From positions 558,001-622,000 of the forward strand of contig JAUEDM010000008.1 of assembly GCA_033439685.1 (NCBI GenBank): a DNA stretch of 64,000 bases, written 5' to 3'. Position numbers and translations under genes: made by a program. The DNA comes from Apodospora peruviana (Eukaryota; Ascomycota; Sordariomycetes; Sordariales; Lasiosphaeriaceae). The notes under the pieces were generated by a model. It made no database searches, was not told the origin of the DNA, and saw only the letters and a list, made by a program, of their open reading frames with translations. Below are positions 22,319 to 33,742 of the stretch, piece by piece. The first letter of the stretch is position 1. Each line of letters opens with the position of its first letter.

Positions 22319-23776
22319 AGAGTCAGTTCTTTGATAGAGTGGCGGTGATACCATGTCTTGATAGTCTTTCTGTTTCTTTTGTATTTTTTCTTTCGTTTCG
22401 GCGAGTACTGTACTCTTCCTGGTAAGTTGCATGGAAGGGCCGGCCGGGGGTGGCAGATTTCAAGTTGGATATCGGGTTGTTATTGGAGTTTATTAGCGCT
22501 GGTTATATTGCCATGATGGACTTTGAAGACCTACAGCTTTCGGCGTGCATCACGTGGACGGCTGGCAGGCATTGTCCAAGATATTATATACTAATAAAGG
22601 TACATACCCAAGGTTCGATAGAGCTTGGACGTATGTGAGCGGGTCGTTGCGGATGGCCTCGAAATTATACAAAAGTCGTTAGTCTACGGGGGTAATCGGA
22701 CCCGAGAAATCGGGAGTACAGAGAGCCTGCAGTCCAAATAAACATAAAGATTTGTCTCCATGCGGTACAGTCCGATGAGACCGGTTCCATCCGATTTGCT
22801 AAAGATTAGGGGTATTACGCTAAGGTAGTTGCACAGCAGAGGACCCGGTCTCACCCGTTCTTGACACAGGAACACATAATGGTAGAGGGAGTCCGAGTTA
22901 TCCAGGAGATGAGGAGATTCAGACTTCCACTTCCTGGGTGGTTCTGCAAGTATAAATACCTAGAGTCGTCGTCTGCCGTGCTGAGGTTTCAGTTGGAGTG
23001 GGGGCGGGGGGGGGGGGGGGGGGGGGGGTGTTTCAGCCGACCATACTGAGTGCTCGGGTCATGAAGCGAGGCGGCAGTGGTTCTCTCCCGATAACTCGGC
23101 TGTGCCGCAGCCACAAATGCAGAGCACTTGGCGAGTTGGCTTCGGTTCTACGAGTTACGCTACGGATATCTGAGTGGTAGGGACAATCAGTCCAGTCGCT
23201 TGTGCTGCCATGTTTGATGGCCGTGCATTTTTGAGAGTATATGGGCAGACCGATCGCCCTCCATCTCGGTCCTTCGCGATTCGGGCCAATTTTCGCAGCT
23301 GAAAATGCACTTTTCCTACCATTTGTCAGGGATGGCAATGGTAGATAGTCTGCTTCGTCCGGACTCGACCTCGGGGGTTCCCCGCGGCTAGTCGTCCGGC
23401 CCTTCCCCGCCCCACTCCGAAGGGGGAAAAGGAGACGACATTCCTCCCGGAGTACCGACTCTTTTCTTTTTGGTGCGACTCGGACTTTGTTAAACGCGAA
23501 TTTATCCAAAAAGACATGTATCTAGTGTGGGGGAATGGGTGTTTCTCGATGGTTCAAATATAAAGAAAGGCGGTAGTCAGTCATCTGTTTTTTTCTCATC
23601 ATATCTTCAGCGTTCCTCCGTCTCTGTTTACTTTTCCACTCGCTACATTCCAGTTCAATCCGACCGCTCCCCTTTTTAAATCCTCCAAGGTATTTTCATT
23701 ATTTCCCAGTTTGATTTATCTCAAAACTCACTCCACTCACAATTCGCTCAGATACCCCTATAAACAACACACAAAA
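22319..23776. other. intergenic with long poly-G tract
   Basis: 1.46 kb. Contains a G23 run at 23006-23028 and, from about 23590, a pyrimidine-rich leader (TTTTTTCTC, CCCCTTTTT) before the SDR start codon, typical of fungal promoters. Open frames on the minus strand (23033-23509) lack motifs and are not accepted. Confidence 0.6.
23006..23028. repeat. poly-G homopolymer, 23 bases
   Basis: Uninterrupted G run preceded by GGGGC, about 750 bases upstream of the SDR gene. Confidence 0.95.
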
Positions 23777-24632
23777 ATGGTTCTCGCCGTTCCTACCGCC
23801 AGCCTAGAAGGCAAGGTCGCGCTCATCACCGGCGCGGGCCGCGGCATCGGCAGGGGCGTCGCCCTGGAGCTGGGCAAACGTGGCGCCTCCGTAGTGGTCA
23901 ATTACGTGTCCTCGGCCGGCCCGGCAGAGGAAGTGGTCAAGGAGATCGAGGGCTACAAGAACGGCGCCAAGGCGGTCGCGATCCAGGCCGACGTCAGCAA
24001 GGTGTCCGAAATCAACAGACTCTTCGCCGAAGCTAAAAAAGCGTTCGGCAAGCTCGACATCGTCATGTCCAACAGCGGCACCGAGTCGTGGGACAAGACC
24101 GAGGAGGTGACCGAGGAGAAGTACGACCACGTCTTCAACCTCAACGCCCGCGCCCAGTTCTTCGTCGGCCAAGCTGCCTTCAAGAACCTCGAGCAGAATG
24201 GGCGTTTGATCCTCATGACCAGCATTGCGGCGGGATTGATGGGCGTCAAGCACCACGCGCTCTACAACGCCAGCAAGATGGCCGTCATTGGCATGGTCAA
24301 GGCTTTTGCTACCGATTTTGGCGTGAAGGGGATCACGGTCAATGGTGTTGCGCCCGGCGGCATCAAGTCTGACATGTTCACTCAGAACGCGTGGCACTAT
24401 ATCCCCGGCGGCTCGCCCGACTGGCCGGCCGAGAAAATTGAGGGCATGATGGCTGAGCACTGCCCGCTCGGCCGGTGCGCCGTGCCTGAGGATGTTGCGC
24501 GCGTCGTTGCTTTCCTCTCTAGTGAGGACGGTGGCTGGGTCAATGGTAAGTCCATCTCGTCACATGTTATCGTCCACTGCTAATGATATTGCAGGCCAAA
24601 TCATCACCATCTCTGGTGGTTCCTCGCAGTAA
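23777..24632 (+). CDS. SDR reductase of the tetra/trihydroxynaphthalene-versicolorin reductase group
   Basis: Two exons, 23777-24545 and 24595-24632; the intron 24546-24594 has GTAAGT, a GCTAATG branch and TTGCAG. 268 residues. The Rossmann NADPH motif T-G-A-G-R-G-I-G is at about 18-25, N-S-G at 99-101, and the catalytic Ser149, Tyr163 and Lys167 (A-L-Y-N-A-S-K) are present. A-P-G-G-I-K-S-D-M-F and W-H-Y-I-P-G-G follow, and the last exon supplies the C-terminal G-Q-I-I-T-I-S-G-G. The W-H-Y-x-P-G-G segment and overall pattern match fungal naphthol reductases (melanin pathway 4HNR/3HNR) and versicolorin reductases. No polyketide synthase or scytalone dehydratase is in the window, so the exact substrate is open. 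The ATG has an AAAAATGG context. Confidence 0.88.
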
Positions 24633-25989
24633 TGTGACTTGATGTCTAGGATGTGATGATTATTTGTGTTGGCCTGGTTGGGTAATAGTTGGGACTGGAT
24701 ATTTTGGCGTTACTTGATGTTGACGAACAAGGAGGTTTTGTTGGCGAGGACGGCCCAAGAGATGAAACTGTCTTCTAGAACTGTTTTGAGCATATACGCA
24801 TGGAAGCCAGGATGAAACCGGGCACAACCTCAGGTGTTGAAGCCCTGCAAGCTATATAAAATAGTACCTGTCTGAAGATTTTTGGATCAAAGAAAAATGC
24901 CATGATAGCAATGGTTAGCGACTCATCCGGCTTGACCTATATTAGTGTTGTCTGATCAATAAATATTCTTCACACCACAACGCACAGGACTGAGGACACC
25001 ACGACGAGTGGCATAATATGCCTTCCAGCCCAGATTTGAGAATTGAGCTCTTAGGAATAGCTTGAAGCCCTTGGCACCGCTGAACATAACGACTTCTGGC
25101 CGTTTCTGATAGTATCTCTGCCGTCATGGCCAAAACACCGCGATATAAGGGGTTGGATATGATCCGAATATCATGATATTCGGAAACAGTAGCCGAACCC
25201 CAGACAGAACAGATGAAGCGGCGACCATCGTGGTTGACCTCGCTGAGCTGCTCTTACTCTCGACCCACTGCCACCTGATCTCTCATAAACGCTCACCTTC
25301 TATGCCTTCCAAATTACGTCTTGCATCTTGCACAACTCCGCTTGCTTCCCCACGATTCCACGAACCTACATCGTAAGAAATCTGGGAAAGCGGGTTAGCC
25401 TCGTCGTCACGCCTATAAATTCTCCAGCCAGTTGAGCTTCTTCCTTTCAACACACCACTCGCACATCCTTCGCCGCAAGAGTACAACAGGACTTAGTGCT
25501 CACCGACGCGAAAAGTGGCTTGAGAGCGCCGAATCCCACCATATAATTTTTCATCTCGGCATATTTCTTACTCGATATCACACTCATCCATCCTCGTTCT
25601 GAACGTCATCTTGCCTTCCCTGCATTTTTTTCATCACCAGTCACCCGAGCGTCTTGGGGGGCACTCAATCTCAAACCGCGCACACAAATATTTGCTGGAA
25701 ACCTTTGCTTCTCTTGCTTCCTCGCGCACACACACACCAAACGCGCTTTCCATTATTGAGCACCGCTGAGGTAGGAATCAGTTTCCTGATTGCTTCTTTC
25801 GCACACACGAACACACGCACACATAAGCACTCACTCGCTCGCACAAACAACGTCTGACTCCCTCTATATCTTTCCCATACATCATCCTCAAAGAAATCTT
25901 TTCCGCTTTCTTTCCTCGTCGTTCGCACAGAACTATCATTCAGGAACACACATCCGTCGCCAAAGCGCTCACTCACACGCCATAGAAAA
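24633..25989. other. intergenic with long pyrimidine-rich leader of the coiled-coil gene
   Basis: 1.36 kb. From about 25560 to 25989 the plus strand is rich in C, T and CACA runs (CACACACA, CTCGCTCGC, CTTTCC), typical of a long 5' UTR/promoter of a well-expressed filamentous-fungal gene. Short open frames here have no motifs. Confidence 0.6.
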
Positions 25990-27037
25990 ATGGACAAACT
26001 TGGAGGTCCCATCGAGGTCGACCTGAACGGTGACCCCATCGGCCAGCCGGTCGGAAACTGGCTCGCCCGCGTGTCGAACCCTCTTAAGCCTCCGGCTCCT
26101 CGCATAGTTCCATACGTACGTAACGAGTCCCTCCTCCGGAGAAGCACTTTCCCTCGTTGCTTCTTCTCCCGTACACTGACGTTTTGCTGCATTTCCTCAG
26201 ATTGCACCACACCCGCCAATGACCGTCAACGGCACCATGCCCAAGCCCAGCACCACCATTACTACCATGGCAAAGAAAACCGGCACCCCCGACGCCAGCG
26301 AAATCTCCACCATGGCAGCCATGACCAAAGTGATGGAGCGCCTCAACAAGAAGATCAACGACATGGAGCACCAGGTCTACGAGCTCAAGGAGCAGAACCT
26401 TGAGGTGCTCGAGAAAAAGCAGCAGTTCATGGAGCAGGCGGCCGCGCACTCCAACACTCGCAGCTCAGTCAAGACGATCAATACCCGCCTCAACAACATT
26501 GAGTACGGCTGCTCGGCCATCCTCGACCGGATCGAGAACATCGAGAGGGCCATCTCAGCCAACCTGAACGAGGCGTTTGTTGCCCCCGGCGGCGGTGACG
26601 GTAATCTTCCCACCTCGATGACGGCCACCGGTTCCGTGCGCAGCCGCAAGAAGAGAAAGCGGATGGCGCTCGCTGCTGGCCAGAATGGCATGTCGGTCCC
26701 TTCACTTGGTGGGGGCCGCGAGGATATTGAGAAGGTCGAGGAGTTGCTTGGCAAGGTAACCTACTACCAACTACCTTGTGATTTTGGCTATGAGACTGAT
26801 ATAAGCGTGTAAAAGGTCGTTCGCGAGCTTGCTCTCATGAAGATGCAGAATGGATCGGAGTTCGACATGGAGAGCATTGGCATTGCCGAGGATGCTGATG
26901 GCGACCAGACCAATGCCGGTGCTCCTGTTTATGATAAATTGGAGGACGAGGCCCCGGACACCAAGATGGCTGTTAATGGAGAGGAGGAGAAGCAGCAGCA
27001 GCTGATCAAGGCTGATGACTCGGAGCCGCAGCTTTGA
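25990..27037 (+). CDS. conserved-type hypothetical protein with coiled coil and nuclear-localisation-like patch
   Basis: Three exons, 25990-26115, 26201-26755 and 26816-27037, 300 residues; all introns are phase 0 with GTACGT..CTCAG and GTAACC..AAAAG borders. Features: a short N-terminal region with G-P-I-E-V-D-L-N-G-D-P-I-G; then from about residue 75 an amphipathic heptad-rich coiled coil (M-T-K-V-M-E-R-L-N-K-K-I-N-D-M-E and onward); a basic R-K-K-R-K-R patch near 185 that could be a nuclear localisation signal; and an acidic, Gln-rich C-terminus. No known catalytic domain; family not recognised. The long pyrimidine-rich 5' leader suggests strong expression. Confidence 0.75.
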
Positions 27038-27678
27038 GCCCGACCCAGTCCAGCCTATGTGTTAGTGGGCGACCAACCAATGGTTGGTGGGAGTTCAACG
27101 CGTCGGGTTTTGCGGTGAGGAGGCACGGATACTATTCGGCTATCTAGGGCAATATCAGTCCCAACTCTGATGAGTAAGGGATGTAGATGGAGGGTATTTC
27201 TGCGATCTTCTTTTCCATTTACGCAGAGTTTCATACCAGGTAGTCACGCTGAGCTTTTTGGCGGTATCCTAAAATTTAAACATACCTTGCTTTCCTATGA
27301 TGCTGGTCTTTATCTGGTCCACAACATCCAGTGAACTATGTTGACCATTCCCAAAGGATATGCGTCAAACCTAGAGGAAACTGAGAATGGCTTCACCTTT
27401 ATATCCGAGAAACACATATGCATCTAACAGGGCATTCTATCTAGAACCTCTTCTATTTGCGCGGCTCACCCTCCGAATCAACTTTCTTCAACTTCTTTCC
27501 TTGTACAACAACAATCACCCAAAAGTAAGATAAAACCCCCAAACCAATTTATATCAACTAACATACAATCTTCACAGCTACACATACACACACAAGCGCA
27601 CATATCCAACAGCCAACCAACCAATCAACCTCACCTTTTTGTCTAGTCAGCCAAACAACCACAAGCGCCAGTGCTGAA
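27038..27678. other. intergenic, pyrimidine/CA-rich leader at right end
   Basis: 640 bp. The last 200 bases (CACACACAAGCGCACA, CCAACCAACCAATC) look like a promoter/5' leader of the following small gene. No other feature. Confidence 0.5.
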
Positions 27679-28005
27679 ATGGTCACAAAAGGCAACCACC
27701 AGGTCGCCGGAGCGAAGAACCTCGCGTTCGTCGGCATCGGCGGGGTACAAGGTGCTCTCGAACGGGCCGCAAAACTCGACGCCCAAGCCAAGAAACAGTT
27801 GGAAGCGCGCAAGGCCGAGCTCATCAAGGCGATGGAGAATCTGGTTATCACCAGCGAAGCCCACGACCAGGAGCCGCCCGAGAAATGGTCCAAAAATGTC
27901 AACAAGAAGCGCGGCCGTGGGGGTGTTAGAATGAGAGCAAGAGCTGCGCGGGCTGCACAGCGGCGCAAGCTTGCTAGTGCACAGGAGGAGAACCAGGATG
28001 ATTAG
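27679..28005 (+). CDS. small basic hypothetical protein
   Basis: Intronless, 108 residues, ATG at 27679 after a CA-rich leader (GCTGAAATGG context). Composition: N-terminal G-N-H-Q-V-A-G-A-K, a middle Ala/Lys/Glu-rich helix (A-K-K-Q-L-E-A-R-K-A-E-L-I-K), then a very basic segment (K-K-R-G-R-G-G-V-R-M-R-A-R-A-A-R) and an acidic end. The opposite strand is also open but less protein-like. The Arg/Gly-rich C-terminal region suggests nucleic-acid or ribosome association, which is only inference. Confidence 0.6.
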   Translation: MVTKGNHQVAGAKNLAFVGIGGVQGALERAAKLDAQAKKQLEARKAELIKAMENLVITSEAHDQEPPEKWSKNVNKKRGRGGVRMRARAARAAQRRKLASAQEENQDD

Positions 28006-28149
28006 TAGTGCTGATTACGGGTACTCGTTGCCTCTCCTTGTTAATCCTTGAAGTAGAGGATGGGGATGTTTTCTGCTCTTGCTAGTAAGATTTCTTTCTC
28101 AGTGGCATTGTTATGTGCTGGTTGGTTGTCGATGATTATAGTGATGAAT

Positions 28150-28229
<80 letters not shown>

Positions 28230-28951
28230 AGTCTCTCTCTCTTTCCCTCTCTCTGCGTATATAAGGTATATATGTGTGTGTGGTTTTGTTCTTTAGGTTT
28301 CACTGCCGTTATTATCGTATGGATCTCCTGCTAACCTTCACAATAGCTCTTGGTCTTGTCGTCAAGGTCCCAGTGAGGAGTAGTGGAGGACCTTTGAGGG
28401 TTCACAGTTGGTGAGGTACTGTTTTCAGGGAGCTGGATTGGGCTGCTAAATAAGGGGCTGCCTGTAGATGAGAGCCTTCCTGCTACTGACGACATTCATT
28501 CTAAATCAAGATTGTCTGTCTTTAGGCATTGCAACTGTAGGCAGGGTTTAGGCAATCATTTTCAGTTTCTTCTCATCTCCCTGCATCTTGCCTGTGAACC
28601 TCAAGCCACACCATCACAATTAACAGCATCGGCTTTGGTCACTCAGTCACTCCCAACTTGTTCAATGACACTCCAAAGTCGATGGGTCCACCACCACAGC
28701 CATGAAAGATCAGATGAAAACTATCAAATTCCAGCACGTTCCATTGAAGGCAGGTGCAGTACAAATCTCCAGCCACTCGCTCGACTCATCTTCTTACCGC
28801 TTCCTTTCACTCACCGTTTGCTCAACCTCGCAACTCTGAGCTGGTTACAACTTCTTCCATCTCACGCCTCGCGCAAGAGGCACTCTAGTCGGGAGAAGCG
28901 ACACGTTAACTTCTCACACAACGTCGCCTAGGAGCTTGCTGCACATTCACA
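28006..28951. other. intergenic with CT microsatellite
   Basis: 950 bp. Contains the (CT)n tract at 28152-28250. The stretch 28800-28951 is a pyrimidine-rich leader of the BTB gene. No gene supported. Confidence 0.6.
28152..28250. repeat. (CT)n microsatellite
   Basis: About 100 bases of CT dinucleotide with a few single-base interruptions near the 3' end. Confidence 0.95.
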
Positions 28952-29845
28952 ATGGCTGCTCTCCTCGCCTCGATACCCGGCCTTCTCGGCAACGAGAACT
29001 TTGTCGACCTGATTGTCAAGACCGAGTATAAAAAATGGAAGTTGAACCAGATCGTTGTCTGTCCCCAGTCCAAGTATTTCGAGGATGTTTGCGACCGTCA
29101 AATTCTAAAAAGATATTGGACTGCCCTTGGACAGGAATTCAACCGTAAGAAGGACCCAACCACAGACAATAACTACTTTGCCTACCAGGTGGGCAGTCGA
29201 AGGACATTGCTGACATTGCTCCTAGACCCCACATGCATTCTGCGAGGTTCCGCTCCCAGCACAGTGCAGACCTGAGATCTTTGACAAGGTTGTCTATTTC
29301 TTGTACACAGGCAATTACGACGACGAGGAGCATTTGGGTCCTCTTACCAGAGCGAGGACGATAGTGATGATGAGAGCGAGGACGATAGTGATGATGAGAG
29401 CGAGGACGATAGTGATGATGAGAGCGAGGACGATTGTGACGACGAGGGCGAGTTCGAGCCAGAGAATTATGTGATGGACACTCCGCATGCCATGTCCACT
29501 TCGCTTCAGGTGTATATCAGCGCAGATGTCCTTGGGATTCCAAGCCTCAAGCTGCTTGCCAAAGAGCGATTCTACGACTCGGTTCAAAAGCAAATCGTCT
29601 CCTCTTCCGCCAACTTTGTCAGCGTGGTCGATGAGATCTACAGCATGGACAGTGAGCTGGATCTGAGCATCCTGGAGGAAATTTGTGTTGCATTCATGAT
29701 TACCTTGCATGAGTGTGAAGGGGGTTGGGAGTTAACAGCGCCAATCCTGTCCAAGCATGCAGAGCTATCGATGAGCATGCTTCGCTTCACCTATAGTGAT
29801 GTAAGCACCAACTACATGTTGAAGGATGGTAGTTTCAGGCCATGA
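28952..29845 (+). pseudogene. BTB/POZ-domain protein gene with a probable frameshift
   Basis: Exon 1 (28952-29188, ATG in CACAATGGC context) begins a fungal BTB domain: N-F-V-D-L-I-V-K then V-V-C-P-Q-S-K-Y-F. A 58-nt intron (29189-29246, branch GCTGACA) leads into V-P-L-P-A-Q-C-R-P-E-I-F-D and the BTB signature V-V-Y-F-L-Y-T-G-N-Y. A few codons later, between about 29315 and 29350, the frame must change by one base to enter an acidic repeat (S-E-D-D-S-D-D-E, four units). The typical C-terminal half follows in the new frame (L-Q-V-Y-I-S-A-D-V-L-G-I-P-S-L-K-L-L-A), ending at 29845. Splicing 62 nt from 29286 would restore the frame but delete the conserved Y-T-G-N-Y motif, so I favour a one-base deletion. 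Such BTB proteins are often ubiquitin-ligase adaptors or have unknown roles. Confidence 0.6.
29351..29446 (+). repeat. 24-bp minisatellite, 4 tandem units
   Basis: Units of 24 bases beginning AGCGAGGACGATAGTGATGA are repeated at 29351, 29375, 29399 and, degenerate, 29423. In the downstream frame they code for an acidic S-E-D-D-S-D-D-E repeat; in the upstream frame for R-A-R-T-I-V-M-M. Unit length is a multiple of three, so copy-number change alone cannot cause the frameshift just upstream. Confidence 0.9.
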
Positions 29846-30021
29846 GCGTTGCACGCGGGAAGCCACTCAGCTGCTGTCAACCTCAACGGACTCGTTCCTT
29901 GACACACAGCCTGAGGAGTCGGACAACGACAATTGCAGGGAGGATTGAGTCATCTGTGTGTACGAACTTGTTTGACTCAAGCAAATCGAAATACACACAG
30001 ATCAAATCAGTCACCTACAAG

Positions 30022-30126
30022 TACAGTCGCTAGCGAAATCGGCTTCCGCATTTCTCTCTTACAATCTTTCTGGCGCACGAACCGTTTATGCATCTAACCA
30101 TCCACACCGTGTGCCTTTGCACGCGC
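30022..30126 (+). repeat. left terminal inverted repeat of the Tc1-type element
   Basis: Starts TA-CAG-TCGCTAGCG and includes CGGCTTCCGC, TTTATGCATCTA and CCACACCGTG blocks that recur in inverted order at 33743-33848. Confidence 0.85.
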
Positions 30127-30895
30127 TTGTGTACCAAGCAGGATATTCATATACGGTGCAACAACGCAGTGTTACGATGAGCGTCAGCCAACCTGGACTG
30201 TCATCCGGCTGGACTATCAGCCAGAAATGGCTGCGACAAGAAATGGCTGTCATCACGATGACCGTGGTCAATAATAAGCCGAATCCGGCTCCAATGCAAT
30301 TCCATCAACGGTTAATATATAAGAGAGGGCACGGCTGGTTCTTTGACTAAGTGCCAGATGGCGATGGCTGGATGGATGGATGTAATTTATTTCGCCCGGC
30401 GGCACTAAGCCTAAAGGGTCTATGCACGCTAACTACATTCGGTTCGTATGCTTCTACCATTGCCTCGTCCAAACCCTCTACTTTTTCATCTTTAGACCAC
30501 TCGATGCCTCTTGCCGTCTTATTGGCAGATCGCCTGGGAGGTTATATTCTCCAAGTATTCAGCGTCCTATCTATCTGCTGGTTGAGGCTACGTGGGCCCC
30601 TTGGTCGAGTTCTCTTACTGCGATCGATCTATTCTCTCCACGTCCAAATCCAATCTTCCCGTTGACATGGCGTACTTGGTCATTGCCCGAACCGCCTTCA
30701 TGTCTGGTGACCATTCTTGGGGTCTAATGGCGCTTTTCCTCCCAGATAGAACGAGAGACTCTCCGGTCTTGTTGTTGTACATTGAAGCATACCTTCTCGT
30801 AAAGCTGTTCCGGCTGCAGCTGCTCGGCTGCCCGCCCGCCTGTCATGCTTGCAGCCACCCCCGATTGCAATCTCTGCGAGAGCAATCTGTACAAC

Positions 30896-31875
30896 ATGGC
30901 GCCAAATCTTTTGCTCTCTCAGTACCATCAGATCCGAGACATGATCCTGAGTAATTCGCTGACCGGTGTTCAGGTTGCCGGCGTGGCTGGCTGCAGCTCG
31001 CGCTCCGTCCGCACCATCCGAACAAACCTTCGATGCTTCGGAACAACTAAAGCGCCGGCGAACGGGGTTGGACGCCCTAAGAGCATCACGCCGCCTATGC
31101 TACGCGCATTATGCGACCGATTGATCGAGAAGCCGCACATGTACCAGGACGAGATGGTTGTGTTCCTCTGGGACGAGTTCGAGATCTTGGTAACAATGCA
31201 CAGCATTGGCAGAGCTCTGAAAGGAGTGGGATGGTCCAAAAAAGCTGCACGCCGCGTCGTGCAAGAAAGAAACGCGGATCTGCGAGACATTTACCTCCAC
31301 AATCTCTCCGAGTTTCGCTCTTACTATCTGGTCTATATTGACGAGTCTGGTTGTGACAGGAGGGTTGGATTCAGGCGTACCGGATGGTCTCCCTTGGGGG
31401 TATCGCCGGTACAAATTGCTCGATTCCACAAAGGCCTAAGGTATCAGATTCTCCCGGCATATGCCAGGACGGTATTGTTCTTGCTCAGGTGTTCCAAGGC
31501 TCCACGGACGGTATTGTGTTCGAGCAGTTTATTGAGCAGCTGCTTCCCCATTGCGGGAAATAGCCAGAACCGAAATCGGTTCTTATAATGGACAATGCGT
31601 CATTTCATCGCTCAGATAGAATTGATCAGCTTTGTGCTGCAGCCGGAGTGAAACTTGTCTATCTACCCCCTTCCTCACCAGACTTAAACCCAATCGAGAA
31701 GTTCTTTGCAGAGCTGAAGGCATTCATTAAGCGGAACTGGCAGCTTTATGGAGATCTTCCGCATCAAGACTTTGGGGCATTTCTAAAGTGGTGTGTTGAC
31801 ACAGTGAGAGCAAGGGAGTCAAGCGCAGCAGGACATTTTCGGATGTGTCATGGCTGCTTGCTCAGACAATGTTAG
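30896..31875 (+). pseudogene. Tc1/mariner DD34E transposase, inactivated
   Basis: From M-A-P-N-L-L-L at 30896: an N-terminal helix-turn-helix region (V-A-G-C-S-S-R-S-V-R-T-I) and G-R-P-K linker, then a W-S-K-K-A-A-R-R segment and the first catalytic Asp in Y-I-D-E-S-G-C. The second Asp is in I-M-D-N-A-S-F-H and, exactly 34 residues later, the Glu in D-L-N-P-I-E, so DD34E as in Tc1-like fungal elements. Two breaks: a one-base loss near 31463-31466 changes the frame, and a TAG at 31561-31563 lies between C-G-K and P-E-P-K, where relatives normally have Trp (TGG to TAG, a G-to-A change). All catalytic acids survive, so decay looks recent. It cannot make full transposase as it stands. Confidence 0.88.
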
Positions 31876-32330
31876 CTCGGCCATCGGTAGGACGCAAAGC
31901 ACCTAGGTTTCTGTAGCATACTGTGAATTATTGTTCGCATTCGCATGACGGCTGGAGTTGGGTTTACCTTGTAGTGATATTAATGGACGACGTTGGCCTG
32001 CCGCTAGTGCCAGGACGCGTGTGGTGGAAAACACTGGATCGATCGCGCTGCGACGAAGTGGACAATCGGGTGGGCGGGGCCCTGGGTTTGTCGAACACGT
32101 TCAGCAACCTTACGGCCACGTGAAGAGCCAGTCGCTGCTAAATTTGGCTTGTGCCAGAATTTGGGCTTGGTGGCATCGTCGTGCGCGCTCCGACTTGGCG
32201 GACCCCACACGATCCGGGATCAATCTGACGGACCCAGCGGCTCTTCGGCGGAATGCGGCGACTCCCTTCCGGAAGGGAAAGCTGAAAGCTGCCATCTTGT
32301 CAACGATCGCACTGCTGGCCGACATTTGCG

Positions 32331-33101
32331 ATGAAAAAGCGCGCAAGCATGTGGCGTCTAAATCGATTGGCTATGGATGTGTTGTCGGGCAGCCACGCTT
32401 CAGCCCGAAAGAATGGCTGGCGACATTCAGCTTGCCTCTGCCCCACCTTCCTCTCTCTCACGACTTCGCAATCTGCCCCGCGATTGTCATTTTCCTTCAG
32501 ACATAACGCAGTTGATCGGTCAACAACGTACGACGACTTTACCTTCCTGCGTTACGCCACGACATCATGGGTGGCGCATACACAGCAGTGCGATGCAAGA
32601 AGCGTCTCTCAAGAGGATCTTCTAGCGTTGTTTGCTTGGCCATCAAACCATCTCGTGGAGTTATGGGTACGCATTTACCGGGCAATAGATCGATATACAA
32701 ATGAATGTCCGGTCAACGGGACTAGCTTGTTATACGTTATATCAAGATATGGGGTCTTCGGGCTGGTAACGACCACTCTGCAAAGTACAGTTATTGACGT
32801 TACGGATGATCATGGCCGGACGCCGCTATCGTGGGCTGCCGAGAATGGCCATGAGGCCGTTGTACGAACCCTACTCAATGCCGGCGCTACCGTCGATGCA
32901 AAAAGCGATGACGGCCGAACGCCGCTATTATGGGCTGCCCGGAATGGCCACGAGGCCGTCATACAAACCCTACTTGATGCCGACGCTACCGTTGATGCGA
33001 AAAGTAATGACGGCCAAACGCCGCTATTGTGGGCTGCCCGGAATGGCCACGAGGCCGTTGTACGAACCCTACTCGATGCTGGCGCTATTGTCAACGCGTA
33101 A
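32331..33101 (+). pseudogene. truncated NLR (STAND) C-terminal fragment with ankyrin repeats
   Basis: 256 codons from ATG 32331. The first ~80 residues are of doubtful origin. From F-L-R-Y-A-T-T-S-W-V-A-H the sequence matches the region that follows the NACHT module in fungal NLR proteins (L-L-A-L-F-A-W-P-S, then L-W-V-R-I-Y-R-A-I-D-R). Three nearly identical 33-residue ankyrin repeats follow (G-x-T-P-L-x-W-A-A-x-N-G-H-E-A-V-V-x-T-L-L). TAA at 33099-33101 ends the frame. Ankyrin-like coding resumes in the same frame (A-L-S-W-A-A-E-N-G-H-E-A-V-V) after a second stop, TGA at about 33117, and fades near 33240. The N-terminal effector and NACHT domains are absent. Known: such NLRs act in fungal non-self recognition. 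Here it lies inside transposon ends, so it is captured or residual cargo. Confidence 0.75.
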
Positions 33102-33102
33102 T
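32806..33102 (+). repeat. three 99-bp ankyrin-coding tandem repeats
   Basis: Units start near 32806, 32905 and 33004 with GATGAxGGCC-like sequence and differ at only a few positions; a fourth diverged unit follows the TAA. Near-identity between units is typical of fungal NLR repeat domains kept alike by gene conversion or unequal exchange. Confidence 0.8.
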
Positions 33103-33742
33103 ATAACATATATGACTGAACGGCGCTATCGTGGGCTGCCGAGAATGGCCACGAGGCTGTCGTACAATTACTACAATGCCATGCCCATGCCAGTGGTACG
33201 CCGGCCGTCTTTACTTGCCTCACAATACCGCATTATGATTTGACAGAACCGGCAAGAGAATGAATCCTATTCTTTTCTATTTAGATTTTTCTTCTATGGA
33301 AGGGTCTGGGAGACAATGTCAATATATAGCCATTCATGACCAATTTCTACCAATTTCTGGATGATTTGTCAGCAATTGCCGCTTTTTAAGTATTAGAAAA
33401 GAGGGCATGATCCACGAAGTAGATTATGACTATGTTTTGTCAGATAGAACATTGCAGTTGTAGCTGGAATTAACTGGAACTCATGGTTTGCCAGCCTCGC
33501 CACTGACTCGCCACAGCAGTTACCGCTGCACACCGGTATAAGAACTAGATTTCTAGCTTTGCCAGAAATTCAAGAACAATCAAGCAATTACTGTATTGCT
33601 CTCTTCTATGATCATCAAGGTGGTGTAGCGTTTCTGACACTAAGTATTTTTCAACAAGGTTGCTATCGAATGATTGAATATGTGGCAATAGCAACAATAG
33701 TAGCGACTACCATGTGATTGTCTTACTCAGTGAGATACCCGG

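Noticed and set aside
20765..24632. Secondary-metabolite cluster around acyltransferase and SDR
   Set aside because: No polyketide synthase, NRPS, terpene synthase or pathway regulator nearby; two genes 1.5 kb apart are not enough.
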